Positions 8,802 through 17,163 of a stretch of DNA of 64,000 nucleotides are shown piece after piece (position 1 is the stretch's first letter; every line of letters begins with the position of its first letter). The DNA comes from an uncultured Eubacteriales bacterium (lineage in GTDB: Bacteria; Bacillota; Clostridia; Oscillospirales; Acutalibacteraceae): the NCBI GenBank assembly GCA_934647945.1, contig CAKUFK010000001.1, forward strand, positions 1 through 64,000. The letters are read 5' to 3'. The translations under genes and the position numbers were made by a program. The notes under the pieces were generated by a model. It saw only the letters and a program-made list of their open reading frames with translations. It was not told the DNA's origin and did no database searches.

Positions 8802-10499
8802 TCAGCGATCCCGATCCTGGTCATAGGGCTTCGGCGGATTCCGGCGGGACATATCGTCCCGTCCACTGTAAATATCCCGGGAATTGGGATCATAATCCTG
8901 CAGTTCATCGTCCAGGCGCACGAATCCGTCGGATTCGTCTTCCAGTCCCTCTTCTTCCGGCAGATCTTCGAATTCCTCATCCTCTTTCGGTTTCCGGATG
9001 ACGAAGAAATAGAGCAGCAGACCGGCTCCGACAAGGAGAAGGACACCAACGACCAGCAGGACGATCACCAATATCGAGACAGGGGATGATTGGCCGCCGC
9101 TGCCGGCAAAGCCCATAAGGACGAACGTCCCCATCGTATTCGTCTTGAAAGTGACCGCCCCATCCTTCACGTCGACTTCCTGCGGCTTGACAAGCGTATT
9201 GCCGTCAAAGATGGTAATCGCCACTTTTTCCGCCTTTTTCATGGAATTCGGAAGAGGAAGCTGAACCTCGACTTCATACGTCGATTCCGGGCCGGGATTC
9301 AACGCCACATATTGGCCGTTGACCAGGGCAATCATGGACAAATCAAACGCCGCGACCGAACGCCCTGTACTAGGATATTTCGAAAATTCGGAATTGCCGC
9401 TGACAGCCCCCTGTATCAGCGTCTCCGATATGAGCGCGTTCGAGGAACGCACACTGAGCATCATAGCGCCGCTGCCGCCGGTGAGCCCCTGGTATGCCTC
9501 CGGTGTCATCAGCATCCGGCCTTTTGTCGCGAAATCCGTCTGCGAAAGACCAAACAGGTTCAGAATCCCGGAATCGAGGGAAAGGTTGACCGCGATCCGG
9601 TTGTCGACATTCGCCGTGGTCCCGGCGCCGAGAATCGTCGGGTAGGTAACCCCTGTCGTGGAATCCGTGCTGCCCGCCGACGCGGTCGGATCCTTGGTGC
9701 CGGTCGTGATCACCGGAGGAGGAGCGGTCGTGGGGGAATCGGTCGTGCCGGTCGTCGGCGGCTGGGTCGGCGGCTGGGTGGACGTGGGTTCGGGCGGAAC
9801 CGTAAACCCATCGAAAAAGCCCTTTTGCGTGCCCAGATACCGGATCGTGACGCCGTTTTCCGTCTTTGTCCAATTTTCAGCAATGCACAGGACGGTCTTC
9901 TTGGCCGCATCCGTATCGTTGATAGGGGTATCGGATATGGCCTGGCCGTTGGCGTTGGTGGTCTGGGTTTCCGAAACGTTCCCGACCTCCATCTTAACGG
10001 TATATCCACCGACCGGGCGGCCGTGCTCATCCTTCAGGGTGGCGACGACCTTTCCAGCGGCATTGCGGGTCAGCGGATCGAATTCCAGATTCAGGTCGCC
10101 GCCCTTGATCACCCGCAGCTTCCGCTCCACATAGTCCTGCTTGGTACCGTTCAGCAGGGTAAAGCGCACCGTATCGTAGATACCGGTTTTCAGCGTGTTC
10201 AGGCTGACGGTAAAGGTGTCGGGAGACGTGGGGGAAATGGTCACGGTGATATCGGTGCCGTCAATCCGCACAGCCGTCACCATGGCCCCGCCGGCTTCCG
10301 ATTGGTTCCACCGGACCGTCAGGGTATTCCCCGACTGAGAGGAGCTCACGACCTCGAACTCAAACGGGACGGGAGGCTCGGTCGGCCCAGACGGCCCGGT
10401 CGGATCCGTGGTCGAAGAGCTCTCTCCCTCCGCCAGGACGAGGCCCGACACCGTCAAAAACATCGCCAGACAGAGTAACAAAGACAGAATTCTTTTCAT
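8802..10499 (-). CDS. Membrane-anchored surface protein with Thr/Pro linker, 565 aa
   Basis: Start taken at MKRILSLLLC, with GGAG about seven bases upstream; it opens a signal peptide ending near AEGESSS. Then come an Ig-like beta region (TVRWNQSEAGG, GYTVKMEVG), a Thr/Pro-rich linker around residues 245-290 (PTSTQPPTQPPTTG), a second beta-rich domain, a membrane span near 500 (SILVIVLLVVGVLLLVG) and a cytoplasmic tail of acidic and Arg-rich stretches. Orientation is outside-in with a large exposed part. No enzymatic motif seen; a structural or adhesive surface protein is likely. It has its own promoter at 10611-10639. Confidence 0.65.
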   Translation of the reverse strand: MKRILSLLLCLAMFLTVSGLVLAEGESSSTTDPTGPSGPTEPPVPFEFEVVSSSQSGNTLTVRWNQSEAGGAMVTAVRIDGTDITVTISPTSPDTFTVSLNTLKTGIYDTVRFTLLNGTKQDYVERKLRVIKGGDLNLEFDPLTRNAAGKVVATLKDEHGRPVGGYTVKMEVGNVSETQTTNANGQAISDTPINDTDAAKKTVLCIAENWTKTENGVTIRYLGTQKGFFDGFTVPPEPTSTQPPTQPPTTGTTDSPTTAPPPVITTGTKDPTASAGSTDSTTGVTYPTILGAGTTANVDNRIAVNLSLDSGILNLFGLSQTDFATKGRMLMTPEAYQGLTGGSGAMMLSVRSSNALISETLIQGAVSGNSEFSKYPSTGRSVAAFDLSMIALVNGQYVALNPGPESTYEVEVQLPLPNSMKKAEKVAITIFDGNTLVKPQEVDVKDGAVTFKTNTMGTFVLMGFAGSGGQSSPVSILVIVLLVVGVLLLVGAGLLLYFFVIRKPKEDEEFEDLPEEEGLEDESDGFVRLDDELQDYDPNSRDIYSGRDDMSRRNPPKPYDQDRDR

Positions 10500-10610
10500 G
10501 TGTACGCTCCATTTCTCCGGTTCCTTCCGTCCGAAAACGGAACACCGGCGGAATCGTTTGCCCGCAGGACAGCCGATACCATCCGAGGGTATAATTTTGA
10601 AGTCAAACAT

Positions 10611-10639
10611 AAAATACCACATTTTCAAGCGATTGTAAA
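10611..10639 (-). promoter_or_regulatory. Promoter of the surface protein gene
   Basis: Minus-strand TTTACA, 17-bp spacer, TATTTT, giving a leader of roughly 105 nt before the ATG at 10499. Confidence 0.55.
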
Positions 10640-10698
10640 CTCTTATCCCGAAATCCGTCCCAATCACAACAAATCTGTAATCTTTTTCCTCAAAGAGC

Positions 10699-10727
10699 TT
10701 GCTTTTTTGAGGAGAAGGCGGTATAAT
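10699..10727 (+). promoter_or_regulatory. Promoter of the Crp/Fnr-ABC operon
   Basis: TTGCTT, 17-bp spacer, TATAAT. The palindrome at 10740-10755 begins just downstream of the expected start site. Confidence 0.7.
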
Positions 10728-10739
10728 GCAGGAGTAATC

Positions 10740-10755
10740 TGTCCCATATGGGACA
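10740..10755. promoter_or_regulatory. 16-bp palindromic operator before the Crp/Fnr gene
   Basis: TGTCCCATATGGGACA, a perfect dyad between the start site and the SD. Size and symmetry fit a Crp/Fnr dimer, and the location downstream of the promoter suggests negative autoregulation. Confidence 0.55.
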
Positions 10756-10769
10756 TTTTCGGAGGTCTC

Positions 10770-11435
10770 ATGGACAAGCAAACCGGCGATTTTCCGGGCT
10801 CTTCCTTAAAGCTCGGAGACTTTTTCCTCTGGCGCGGATTAACCCCGGATGAAACGAAAGCCATCCTGGAACACCTGGATCGGCCGGAAACGTTTGAAAA
10901 GGGCGCCCGTATTTTTTCCGGCGTCCATTTCCGCCGCGCTCTAGCCATGATCCTGTCGGGGGAAGTCCAGGTATTCCGGAGCGACGGCGACGGGCGGCGG
11001 GTGGTAATGAACCGGCTGTCCGCCGGGCAGGTCTTTGGGGCGGCCGCCCTGTTCGGGGATACCGAGGCTTACGCGACGGAGATCGAAGCGCTGTGCCCGA
11101 CCAGGCTGGTGTTTATCTCCCAGGCTCAAATGTCTGCCTGCATCGCGCGTTATCCCCTGGTCGCGGAAAATTACATTCGCTTTCTGTCCGGCCGCATCCG
11201 CTTTTTGAACCACAAAATCGCTGGTTTTACGGGTGGCCCGACCGGGAACCGCCTCTATCACTATCTTCTCGAACACCGGCAGCCGGACGGCCGGGTGGAT
11301 ATCCCCGTGAGCATGGTGGAGCTTGCTCAAAGCCTCAACATCGGCCGTTCCAGCCTGTACCGGTCCCTCGATGCCCTGGAAGCGGAAGGGTGGATCCGCC
11401 GGGAAGGCCGGGACATCCATCTGACCGGGGCATGA
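10770..11435 (+). CDS. Crp/Fnr-family transcriptional regulator
   Basis: 221 residues with GGAGGT before the ATG. The N-terminal cyclic-nucleotide-binding-type barrel (about 15-130, with ILSGEVQVFRSDGDGRR and GQVFGAAALFGD) is joined to a C-terminal winged helix (SMVELAQSLNIGRSSLYRSL, EGWIRREGRDIHL). No N-terminal cysteine cluster is visible, so an Fnr-type iron-sulphur sensor is unlikely. It is the first gene of an operon with an NMT1/SsuABC-type importer and probably controls it; the ligand is unknown. Confidence 0.8.
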   Translation: MDKQTGDFPGSSLKLGDFFLWRGLTPDETKAILEHLDRPETFEKGARIFSGVHFRRALAMILSGEVQVFRSDGDGRRVVMNRLSAGQVFGAAALFGDTEAYATEIEALCPTRLVFISQAQMSACIARYPLVAENYIRFLSGRIRFLNHKIAGFTGGPTGNRLYHYLLEHRQPDGRVDIPVSMVELAQSLNIGRSSLYRSLDALEAEGWIRREGRDIHLTGA

Positions 11436-11506
11436 AGCGTCCTCCCTTTTCCCATATCCGCCGTACGGCGTTTCCATATTTCATTTTATTCAAAGGAGTT
11501 TTTTTC

Positions 11507-12529
11507 ATGAACAACCGTTTCATCCGCTTCCTTTCGGGCACCGCCGCTTCTCTGCTCGCGGCCCTTTTGGTCACGGGCTGCGCGTCCACGCCGCCGGAAT
11601 CCTCTTCCGCCGCCCCCGCGGACGGATCCTCTGTGACCAAAACCGCCGTCCGGGTCCAGACCATCAAAGGCCCGACCGGGATCGGCATGGTCCATCTGAT
11701 GGATGCGCAGGAAAAGGGTACGGCAGGCAATGACTACACCTTTGCCGTAGCCTCCTCCCCCGATGAGATCAGCGCCAAAATCCTCAACAACGAGGTGGAT
11801 ATCGCGGCGGCACCCACCAATCTGGCCGCGGTACTGTACAATAAGACCGGAGGCCAGGTCACTATGCTGGCCGTCAACACCCTGGGAGTCCTGCACATTC
11901 TCGAAAATGGGGATACCATCCAAACGGCGGCCGATCTCAAGGGGAAGACCATCTATTCCACCGGCCAGGGCGCCAATCCGGAATATGTCCTGCGCCATAT
12001 CCTGCAAAAAAACGGTATCGATCCCGATCAGGACGTCAAAATCGAATTTGTGCAGGAAAACGAGGAGCTGGCCGCCCTGATGGATTCCGGAAAGGCGGCG
12101 GTCGCCATGGTTCCCGAACCCACTGCCACCACGGTACTCGCCAAAAACACCTCGATCCGCCGCGCCCTGGATATGACCGCCGAGTGGGACAAGGTGGCGG
12201 ACGGCAAGCTGATGATGGGTTGTGTGATCGTGCGCAACGAGTTTCTGAAAAACCATCCCGACGCGGTCAGGACTTTTATGACGGATTATGAGGCATCGGT
12301 CAAGGCGGCCTCCGATATCGACACGACCGCGGCGCTGTGCGAGACCGCCGGTATCATTCCCAAAGCCGCCGTCGCCAAGCAGGCAATCCCGGGCTGCAAC
12401 CTGACCTTTACGGCGGGGGAAACGATGAAAACCCAGATCAACGGCTATTTTGCGGTACTTTTCGCTGCCAATCCCAAATCGCTCGGAGGGAAACTGCCCG
12501 ATGACGCCTTCTATTACACCGGAGCGTAA
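11507..12529 (+). CDS. ABC transporter substrate-binding lipoprotein (NMT1/SsuA-like)
   Basis: 340 residues, start chosen after AAAGGAG. Lipoprotein signal peptide with lipobox LVTGC near residue 25, then a Ser/Ala-rich linker. The body fits the NMT1/SsuA/TauA periplasmic-binding fold: PTGIGMVHLM, NEVDIAAAPTNLAA, LKGKTIYSTGQGANPEYVL and VAMVPEPTATTVL. It delivers an unknown small substrate to the permease encoded next. The family takes up sulfonates, nitrate-type anions, pyrimidine precursors or other small organics, so the substrate cannot be named. Confidence 0.8.
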   Translation: MNNRFIRFLSGTAASLLAALLVTGCASTPPESSSAAPADGSSVTKTAVRVQTIKGPTGIGMVHLMDAQEKGTAGNDYTFAVASSPDEISAKILNNEVDIAAAPTNLAAVLYNKTGGQVTMLAVNTLGVLHILENGDTIQTAADLKGKTIYSTGQGANPEYVLRHILQKNGIDPDQDVKIEFVQENEELAALMDSGKAAVAMVPEPTATTVLAKNTSIRRALDMTAEWDKVADGKLMMGCVIVRNEFLKNHPDAVRTFMTDYEASVKAASDIDTTAALCETAGIIPKAAVAKQAIPGCNLTFTAGETMKTQINGYFAVLFAANPKSLGGKLPDDAFYYTGA

Positions 12530-13307
12530 GACTGGACAGTCCAGGCCCCCCTCGTCCCTGCGGCGGATCGCCGTGGGGATGGGGGTGGCCTTGTTTTGGC
12601 TTTTGGTATGGGAAGGGGCGGCCCTGCTCGTCCGGCAGGAGCTGCTTATCCCCACTCCCCTGGCTGTACTCCGGACATTGTGGCGGCTGGCCGGGACCCC
12701 CCTGTTCTGGAAAGCGGCAGGCGCCTCCCTGCTGCGGGTGGCCGGCGGCTTTCTCGCGGCAGTTGCCGCCGGCTGCGCCGCAGCGGTGCTGACTGCCCGC
12801 TTCTCCCTCGCCCGCGCCCTGCTTGCGCCGGTGCTGCATATCGTGCGCGCTGCCCCGGTCGCCTCCTTCATTATCCTGGCACTGGTGTGGTTCCGGACCG
12901 ATGTGCTGCCGCTCTTCATCGCTTTCCTCATGGTGGTGCCGGTCGTCTGGGCCAACGTGGAAAAAGGGATCCGTGCGGCCGATCCGGCCCTTCTCGAAAT
13001 GGCGCGGGTTTATCGGTTCGGCCGTCTGAAAACCCTGCTGCGGGTGCAGCTTCCGTCGGTCATGCCGTACTTCCTCGCGGCCTGTACCACCGGCCTGGGC
13101 TTTGCTTGGAAATCGGGCATCGCCGCCGAGGTGATCTGCCGGCCCGGACTCTCTATCGGAAGGCAATTGCAGGACGCGAAGATCTATCTGGAAACACCGG
13201 AGGTTTTCGCCTGGACCGCCACTGTCGTGGCGCTGAGCATCCTGCTGGAAAAGGGGCTGCTCCGCCTGGCAAAACGGCTCGGCCGGCGTTACAATGCCGC
13301 TGTATGA
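12501..13307 (+). CDS. ABC transporter permease (SsuC/TauC-like)
   Basis: Start taken at MTPSITPERK, overlapping the binding-protein gene by 29 bases with GGAGGG upstream. 268 residues with about six membrane spans (for example VALFWLLVWEGAALL and AVAAGCAAAVLTA). The cytoplasmic EAA-like loop reads EMARVYRFGRLKTLLRVQLP, which contacts the ATPase. It forms the membrane channel of the importer. Confidence 0.85.
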   Translation: MTPSITPERKTGQSRPPSSLRRIAVGMGVALFWLLVWEGAALLVRQELLIPTPLAVLRTLWRLAGTPLFWKAAGASLLRVAGGFLAAVAAGCAAAVLTARFSLARALLAPVLHIVRAAPVASFIILALVWFRTDVLPLFIAFLMVVPVVWANVEKGIRAADPALLEMARVYRFGRLKTLLRVQLPSVMPYFLAACTTGLGFAWKSGIAAEVICRPGLSIGRQLQDAKIYLETPEVFAWTATVVALSILLEKGLLRLAKRLGRRYNAAV

Positions 13308-13318
13308 GGAGGGACGGT

Positions 13319-13930
13319 ATGGCACTAGCTCTTACCCATGTGGACTTTGCTTACGGCTCCCTCCCGATTCTGGAGGATGTCTCCCTGGCCTTCCCGGATC
13401 GGGGTGTGGTCTGCCTGTCAGGGCCGTCCGGATGCGGCAAGACCACCCTGCTGCGTCTGCTCTCCGGCCTGGAACAGCCGCAGCGTGGGCGGATCGAAGG
13501 CCTCGCGGGCCGAAAAACCGCCGCCGTCTTCCAGGAAGACCGCCTGCTACCCTGGATGACGGCGCTCGATAACGTCGCGCTGGCCTTGCCGGGCGGACTG
13601 AGGGCCAACCGGGGCCGCGCCGCCGAAACACTGGCACAAGTAGGGCTCTCAGACGCCCTGCATAGTCTGCCAGACGACCTGAGCGGCGGTATGAAACGCC
13701 GCGCCGCCATCGCAAGGGCGCTTGCCGTGAACGCCGATCTCCTCCTTCTCGACGAACCCTTCACCGGCATCGATCCGGCCCTGCGGGAGCGGATCGCCGG
13801 CCTGCTCCGGCAGCGGGCCGGCTCGGCGCTGCTGGTCCTCGTCACCCATATCGAAGAGGAAGCGCGGCTCCTCGGATCCCGCATCCTCCCCCTCTCCCCG
13901 CCCCTGCATGGACAGCTCCGATTCCCGTAA
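13319..13930 (+). CDS. ABC transporter ATP-binding protein (SsuB/TauB-like)
   Basis: 203 residues, shorter than the usual 240-260 because the C-terminus is trimmed. All catalytic motifs are present: Walker A GPSGCGKTT, Q-loop FQEDRLLPW, signature LSGGMKRR, Walker B LLLLDEP and the switch histidine in VTHIEEEA. GAGGAGGG precedes the ATG 11 bases after the permease stop. It energises the importer; a terminator follows at 13975. Confidence 0.85.
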   Translation: MALALTHVDFAYGSLPILEDVSLAFPDRGVVCLSGPSGCGKTTLLRLLSGLEQPQRGRIEGLAGRKTAAVFQEDRLLPWMTALDNVALALPGGLRANRGRAAETLAQVGLSDALHSLPDDLSGGMKRRAAIARALAVNADLLLLDEPFTGIDPALRERIAGLLRQRAGSALLVLVTHIEEEARLLGSRILPLSPPLHGQLRFP

Positions 13931-13974
13931 GCCTCAAACCCCGCTAAAATGGGCATAGTTCGTAAAACAGTTAC

Positions 13975-14010
13975 CGGGCACAGCAGGTTAAACTGTTGTG
14001 CCCGTTCTTG
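13975..14010 (+). terminator. Terminator of the ABC operon
   Basis: CGGGCACAGCAG, six-base loop, CTGTTGTGCCCG (one G-T pair), followed by TTCTTGT. Confidence 0.65.
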
Positions 14011-14036
14011 TATCATTCAGTTTCGTGTGGTAGTAT
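14008..14036 (+). promoter_or_regulatory. Promoter of the P-loop kinase gene
   Basis: TTGTAT, 17-bp spacer, TAGTAT, starting within the tail of the preceding terminator. Confidence 0.5.
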
Positions 14037-14071
14037 GTAGGAATTTGTAGAAATAAGGAATGAGGAAAATA

Positions 14072-14596
14072 ATGAAACAACTCATAGTAATAATAGGAGC
14101 AAATGCAGTAGGGAAAAGCTCTACTGCAAAGAAGATCGTAGAACAATACCAAAGAAGCGCGTTTGTGGATTCTGATTGGTGCAGAGTGATAAACCCATTT
14201 ATATTAACGGATATTACAAAGGAAACTGTGTCGGAAAATATATATTGCCTGTTACACAATTATCTGATCTGCGAGGAAATAAGTACCGTTATTTTTACAT
14301 ATGGTTGGCATGGTGGAAGAAAAGAAATTTATGATAGGGTAATTGAGCGGCTACGAAATGATGGAACAGAGTTCCAAGAAAAAATTATCATTCTAAAGTG
14401 TACCGAGTCTGAAAATAAAAGGCGTGCATTAGCTGATGACAGGGGTATAAATAGAGTAGAAAGAGGAATAAAAAATACTTTTTCGCTTTATGATGAATTT
14501 GATTATCCATGTATTGACACAACAAAAATGACAGTTATGGAAGTTGCTGAACAAGTGTGGCGATTAGCAAATGAGAATTTGTGGAGCAGATACTAA
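14072..14596 (+). CDS. P-loop kinase-like protein (AAA_33/shikimate-kinase type)
   Basis: 174 residues from an ATG preceded by GAGGAAAA. Walker A IIGANAVGKSST at the N-terminus, a DSDWCR segment that could bind substrate, and a helical LID-like region with ENKRRALADDRG. It resembles small nucleotide or antibiotic-type kinases, but the acceptor is unknown. The gene is clearly AT-rich compared with its GC-rich neighbours and has its own promoter and terminator, so it was probably acquired recently as a single-gene cassette. Confidence 0.6.
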   Translation: MKQLIVIIGANAVGKSSTAKKIVEQYQRSAFVDSDWCRVINPFILTDITKETVSENIYCLLHNYLICEEISTVIFTYGWHGGRKEIYDRVIERLRNDGTEFQEKIIILKCTESENKRRALADDRGINRVERGIKNTFSLYDEFDYPCIDTTKMTVMEVAEQVWRLANENLWSRY

Positions 14597-14671
14597 GGGG
14601 GCACACTTCTATACACCTTTTGGTAGATTGTGCGGTATTGGATCCTGCATCGTATCCAAGGCATTAGCAAG

Positions 14672-14706
14672 AAACCGACCTGCAACACAAATCGCAGGTC
14701 GGTTTT
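14672..14706 (+). terminator. Terminator of the kinase gene
   Basis: AAACCGACCTGC, ten-base loop, GCAGGTCGGTTTT: a perfect 12-bp stem closed by a T-run. Remaining sequence up to 14800 shows nothing recognisable. Confidence 0.8.
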
Positions 14707-14802
14707 AACTGTTTTATGAGCACCTGGGTTATGGCGGGGGTTTTGGTTTTATGTCCAAGCACCTGACGCCCTCTATGTTTTGTGCTATTTGCATATATTA
14801 TA

Positions 14803-14831
14803 TTGACAATATGTATATAATAGAATATATT
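14803..14831 (+). promoter_or_regulatory. Promoter of the lipoprotein gene
   Basis: Consensus TTGACA, 17-bp spacer, TATATT in a very AT-rich stretch. Confidence 0.8.
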
Positions 14832-14883
14832 TTGATTATACCGGTAGATATACACGATATTTTAAGGACGAAAAGAAGGGAAT

Positions 14884-15429
14884 ATGATGAAAAAAGCCGC
14901 GCTCTCTCTGAGCATATGCCTGCTCCTCTCCGCCGGCGGTTGTAAACCCGCCTCTCCTTCCGGATCCTCCGGCGCTTCAGCCGCCTCACAGCCCGCTGCC
15001 CCCTATTCGGAGCGGGAGGAGGATTCCTCCGTATCGCCCCTTCTGCAGGAGGTCGCGGGGGAAACAGAGCAGTACCCGTCCCTTCTCAATTTTCCGGTCT
15101 CGGAGATCGATCGGATCGACGTCTCCTCCTACATCTTGCCCAATCAGATATCGGAGAAAACCGTCACCAGAACGGAGGATTTCCAGACAATCTGGGACGC
15201 CCTGACCGCCTTGACGGTCATCCGGAACGCGGAAAAACGGGATGTCACCTATGGGGACGAGGTGCTGACCTTTACATTTCACCTGAAAAACGGGGAAATC
15301 CTGATGGTCGGCATTTCAGGAAGCATTGTGTCCTCCGCCGCCTATTGCTATACGGTCGAGGGCCCCTCCCTGCTACCTCTTTGGGACGGGCTGGAGTATC
15401 CCGTCCGTGGCCCGGCATCATCCGAATAG
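14884..15429 (+). CDS. Predicted lipoprotein, 181 aa
   Basis: Starts MMKKAALSLS behind AAGGG (the second ATG is equally possible). Lipobox LSAGGC near residue 20, then a Ser/Ala-rich disordered linker to about 60. The folded part has alternating strands (DEVLTFTFHLKNGEILMVG, IVSSAAYCYTVEG). No family recognised. It is monocistronic, with a consensus promoter and a strong terminator, so it is probably a constitutively made surface lipoprotein. Confidence 0.65.
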   Translation: MMKKAALSLSICLLLSAGGCKPASPSGSSGASAASQPAAPYSEREEDSSVSPLLQEVAGETEQYPSLLNFPVSEIDRIDVSSYILPNQISEKTVTRTEDFQTIWDALTALTVIRNAEKRDVTYGDEVLTFTFHLKNGEILMVGISGSIVSSAAYCYTVEGPSLLPLWDGLEYPVRGPASSE

Positions 15430-15443
15430 GCCGCTAATCGACA

Positions 15444-15477
15444 AACAGGGCGGTTCCCGTGAGGGAACCGCCCTGTT
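15444..15477. terminator. Bidirectional terminator between convergent genes
   Basis: AACAGGGCGGTTCCC, loop gtga, GGGAACCGCCCTGTT: perfect 15-bp stem between the lipoprotein gene and the convergent MGMT-like gene. Confidence 0.85.
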
Positions 15478-15483
15478 ATCCTT

Positions 15484-15804
15484 TTATAGCCCGGCTTCGC
15501 CTGGCTTCCACCGGCAGGCGTTCAGATCGGCACAGCCGTTCTCGCGGAACGCAATCCCCTCCTGCTCCAGCAGAAGGCGCTGCTCCGGCCAGCCCGGGAC
15601 CAGGCGCCCCTGCCCGCCGACCACCCGGTGGCAGGGCAGCCCCCGCCCGGGCGGTGCCAAACGCATGGCGCGCCCCACCTGACGGGCCAAGCGGGGCGCA
15701 TGGAGCATCCAGGCAAGCTGGCCGTACGTTGCGACACGGCCCGGCGGGATCCGCTCCACGAGGCGGTAAACGGCCTCGTAAAAGGCCCGCATCTCCTCAG
15801 ACAT
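15484..15804 (-). CDS. Single-domain MGMT-like DNA alkyltransferase
   Basis: 106 residues corresponding to only the C-terminal DNA-binding domain of O6-alkylguanine-DNA alkyltransferases (IPPGRVATYGQLAWML, LPCHRVVGGQGRL). The active-site cysteine of PCHRV is retained, unlike classical ATL/YbaZ proteins where Trp replaces it, so it could be catalytic despite its size. The ATG lies within the end of lysA (8-base overlap ATGTCTGA), indicating translational coupling. Either transfer of the alkyl group or damage flagging is possible. Confidence 0.8.
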   Translation of the reverse strand: MSEEMRAFYEAVYRLVERIPPGRVATYGQLAWMLHAPRLARQVGRAMRLAPPGRGLPCHRVVGGQGRLVPGWPEQRLLLEQEGIAFRENGCADLNACRWKPGEAGL

Positions 15805-17095
15805 CCCGGTCGGCGAGATCCTCATAGGTCTCGCCCCGGACCACGACACGGGCCTCCCCCGCCTTGGTCATCACGACGGCGGGCCGGGGCAGGCGATTGT
15901 AATTCGAGGCCATGGAAAGATTATACGCCCCCGTCGACAGTACCGCCAGGGTATCCCCAGGCGTACATGCCTGAAGGGGTGCGTTTTCCTGCAAAAGATC
16001 GCCGCTTTCACAGCACCGGCCCGCGATGGTCACCGTCTCCGCCGGCGTCTCGCCCGCCCTGTCCGCAATCAATGCGGTATACGGGGATTGGTACAGAATG
16101 TACCGGGGATTGTCCGGCATGCCGCCGTCCACGCTCACGTAGGTGCGCACACCCGGGATTTTTTTGACATGGCCGACGGTATAGAGGGTGATGCCGGCGT
16201 CCGCCACCACCGAGCGGCCGGGTTCCAGGACCAGATACGGACAGGGATATCCCAAGTCGGCCGCTTTTTTCGAAACGGCCCCGGCCACCAGCCGTACCAT
16301 CTCCCGTCGGGATTTGGGCCGGTCGCTTTCCACATACTTCGCGCCAAACCCTCCGCCGAGATTGAGTTCCCCGGCCACGGTCCCGGTCCTCTGCCGGACC
16401 TGATCCATAAAGCCCAGCATTACCTCGGCCGCATGCACAAACGGCTCCTCGTCGAAAATTTGAGAACCGATATGGCAATGAAAGCCCTTCAGCGCAATGG
16501 CATCCAGGCGCACCGCTTCCTCGGCGCCCTGTAAAGCCTCTCCGCTTTCCAGTGTAAACCCGAACTTGGAATCGATCTGTCCTGTCCGGATAAAGCTGTG
16601 GGTGTGCGCCTCCACTCCTGGCGTAATCCGGAGATATACCGGCGCGGTCTTCCCCATCTCACCCGCGATCGCGGAAAGGCGGCGCAACTCGGTCGGGTTA
16701 TCCACCACGATGCGGCCGACACCTGCCTCCAGCGCCATACGCAGCTCGGCATCGGACTTGTTATTTCCATGGAAATACAGCCGCTCGGCCGGGAATCCCG
16801 CCTGCAGCGCGGTATAGAGCTCCCCGCCCGAGACCACGTCCGCCCCGCAGCCTTCCTCGCCGACGATCCGGTACAGTTCCTTAAAACAGCAGGCTTTGCT
16901 CGCGTACGCGACCCGGCCGCCGGCTGCAGCATAGGCGTCCATCGCGCTTTTGAATTCCCGCAGTGCCTCCCGGACGGCGGTTTCATCCATCACATACAAC
17001 GGGGTGCCGAAGGTCTCCGCCAACGCGACGGCATCGCATCCGCCGATCGTCAAATGACCGGCGGCGTTGATATCCAGGCAGTCCGAAACAAACAT
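15797..17095 (-). CDS. lysA: Diaminopimelate decarboxylase
   Basis: 432 residues, last step of lysine synthesis. PLP-binding lysine in VAYASKACC (near 68), HIGSQIF and GGGFG phosphate-site motifs, and the active-site cysteine segment RCCESGD near 355 contributed by the partner subunit. GGAGG precedes the ATG. It follows engB on the same strand with a gap of about 70 bases and is coupled to the MGMT-like gene. No lysine riboswitch is visible upstream. Confidence 0.95.
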   Translation of the reverse strand: MFVSDCLDINAAGHLTIGGCDAVALAETFGTPLYVMDETAVREALREFKSAMDAYAAAGGRVAYASKACCFKELYRIVGEEGCGADVVSGGELYTALQAGFPAERLYFHGNNKSDAELRMALEAGVGRIVVDNPTELRRLSAIAGEMGKTAPVYLRITPGVEAHTHSFIRTGQIDSKFGFTLESGEALQGAEEAVRLDAIALKGFHCHIGSQIFDEEPFVHAAEVMLGFMDQVRQRTGTVAGELNLGGGFGAKYVESDRPKSRREMVRLVAGAVSKKAADLGYPCPYLVLEPGRSVVADAGITLYTVGHVKKIPGVRTYVSVDGGMPDNPRYILYQSPYTALIADRAGETPAETVTIAGRCCESGDLLQENAPLQACTPGDTLAVLSTGAYNLSMASNYNRLPRPAVVMTKAGEARVVVRGETYEDLADRDV

Positions 17096-17163
17096 GGGCC
17101 TCCATCCTTTCCTTGGTACGTCCGGACTTGAAACGTCCGTTGCATCTTAAAGACGGCCGTCTA

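Noticed and set aside
8802..10478. Long plus-strand frames opposite the surface protein gene
   Set aside because: They mirror the codon bias of the GC-rich minus-strand gene and lack SDs and domains.
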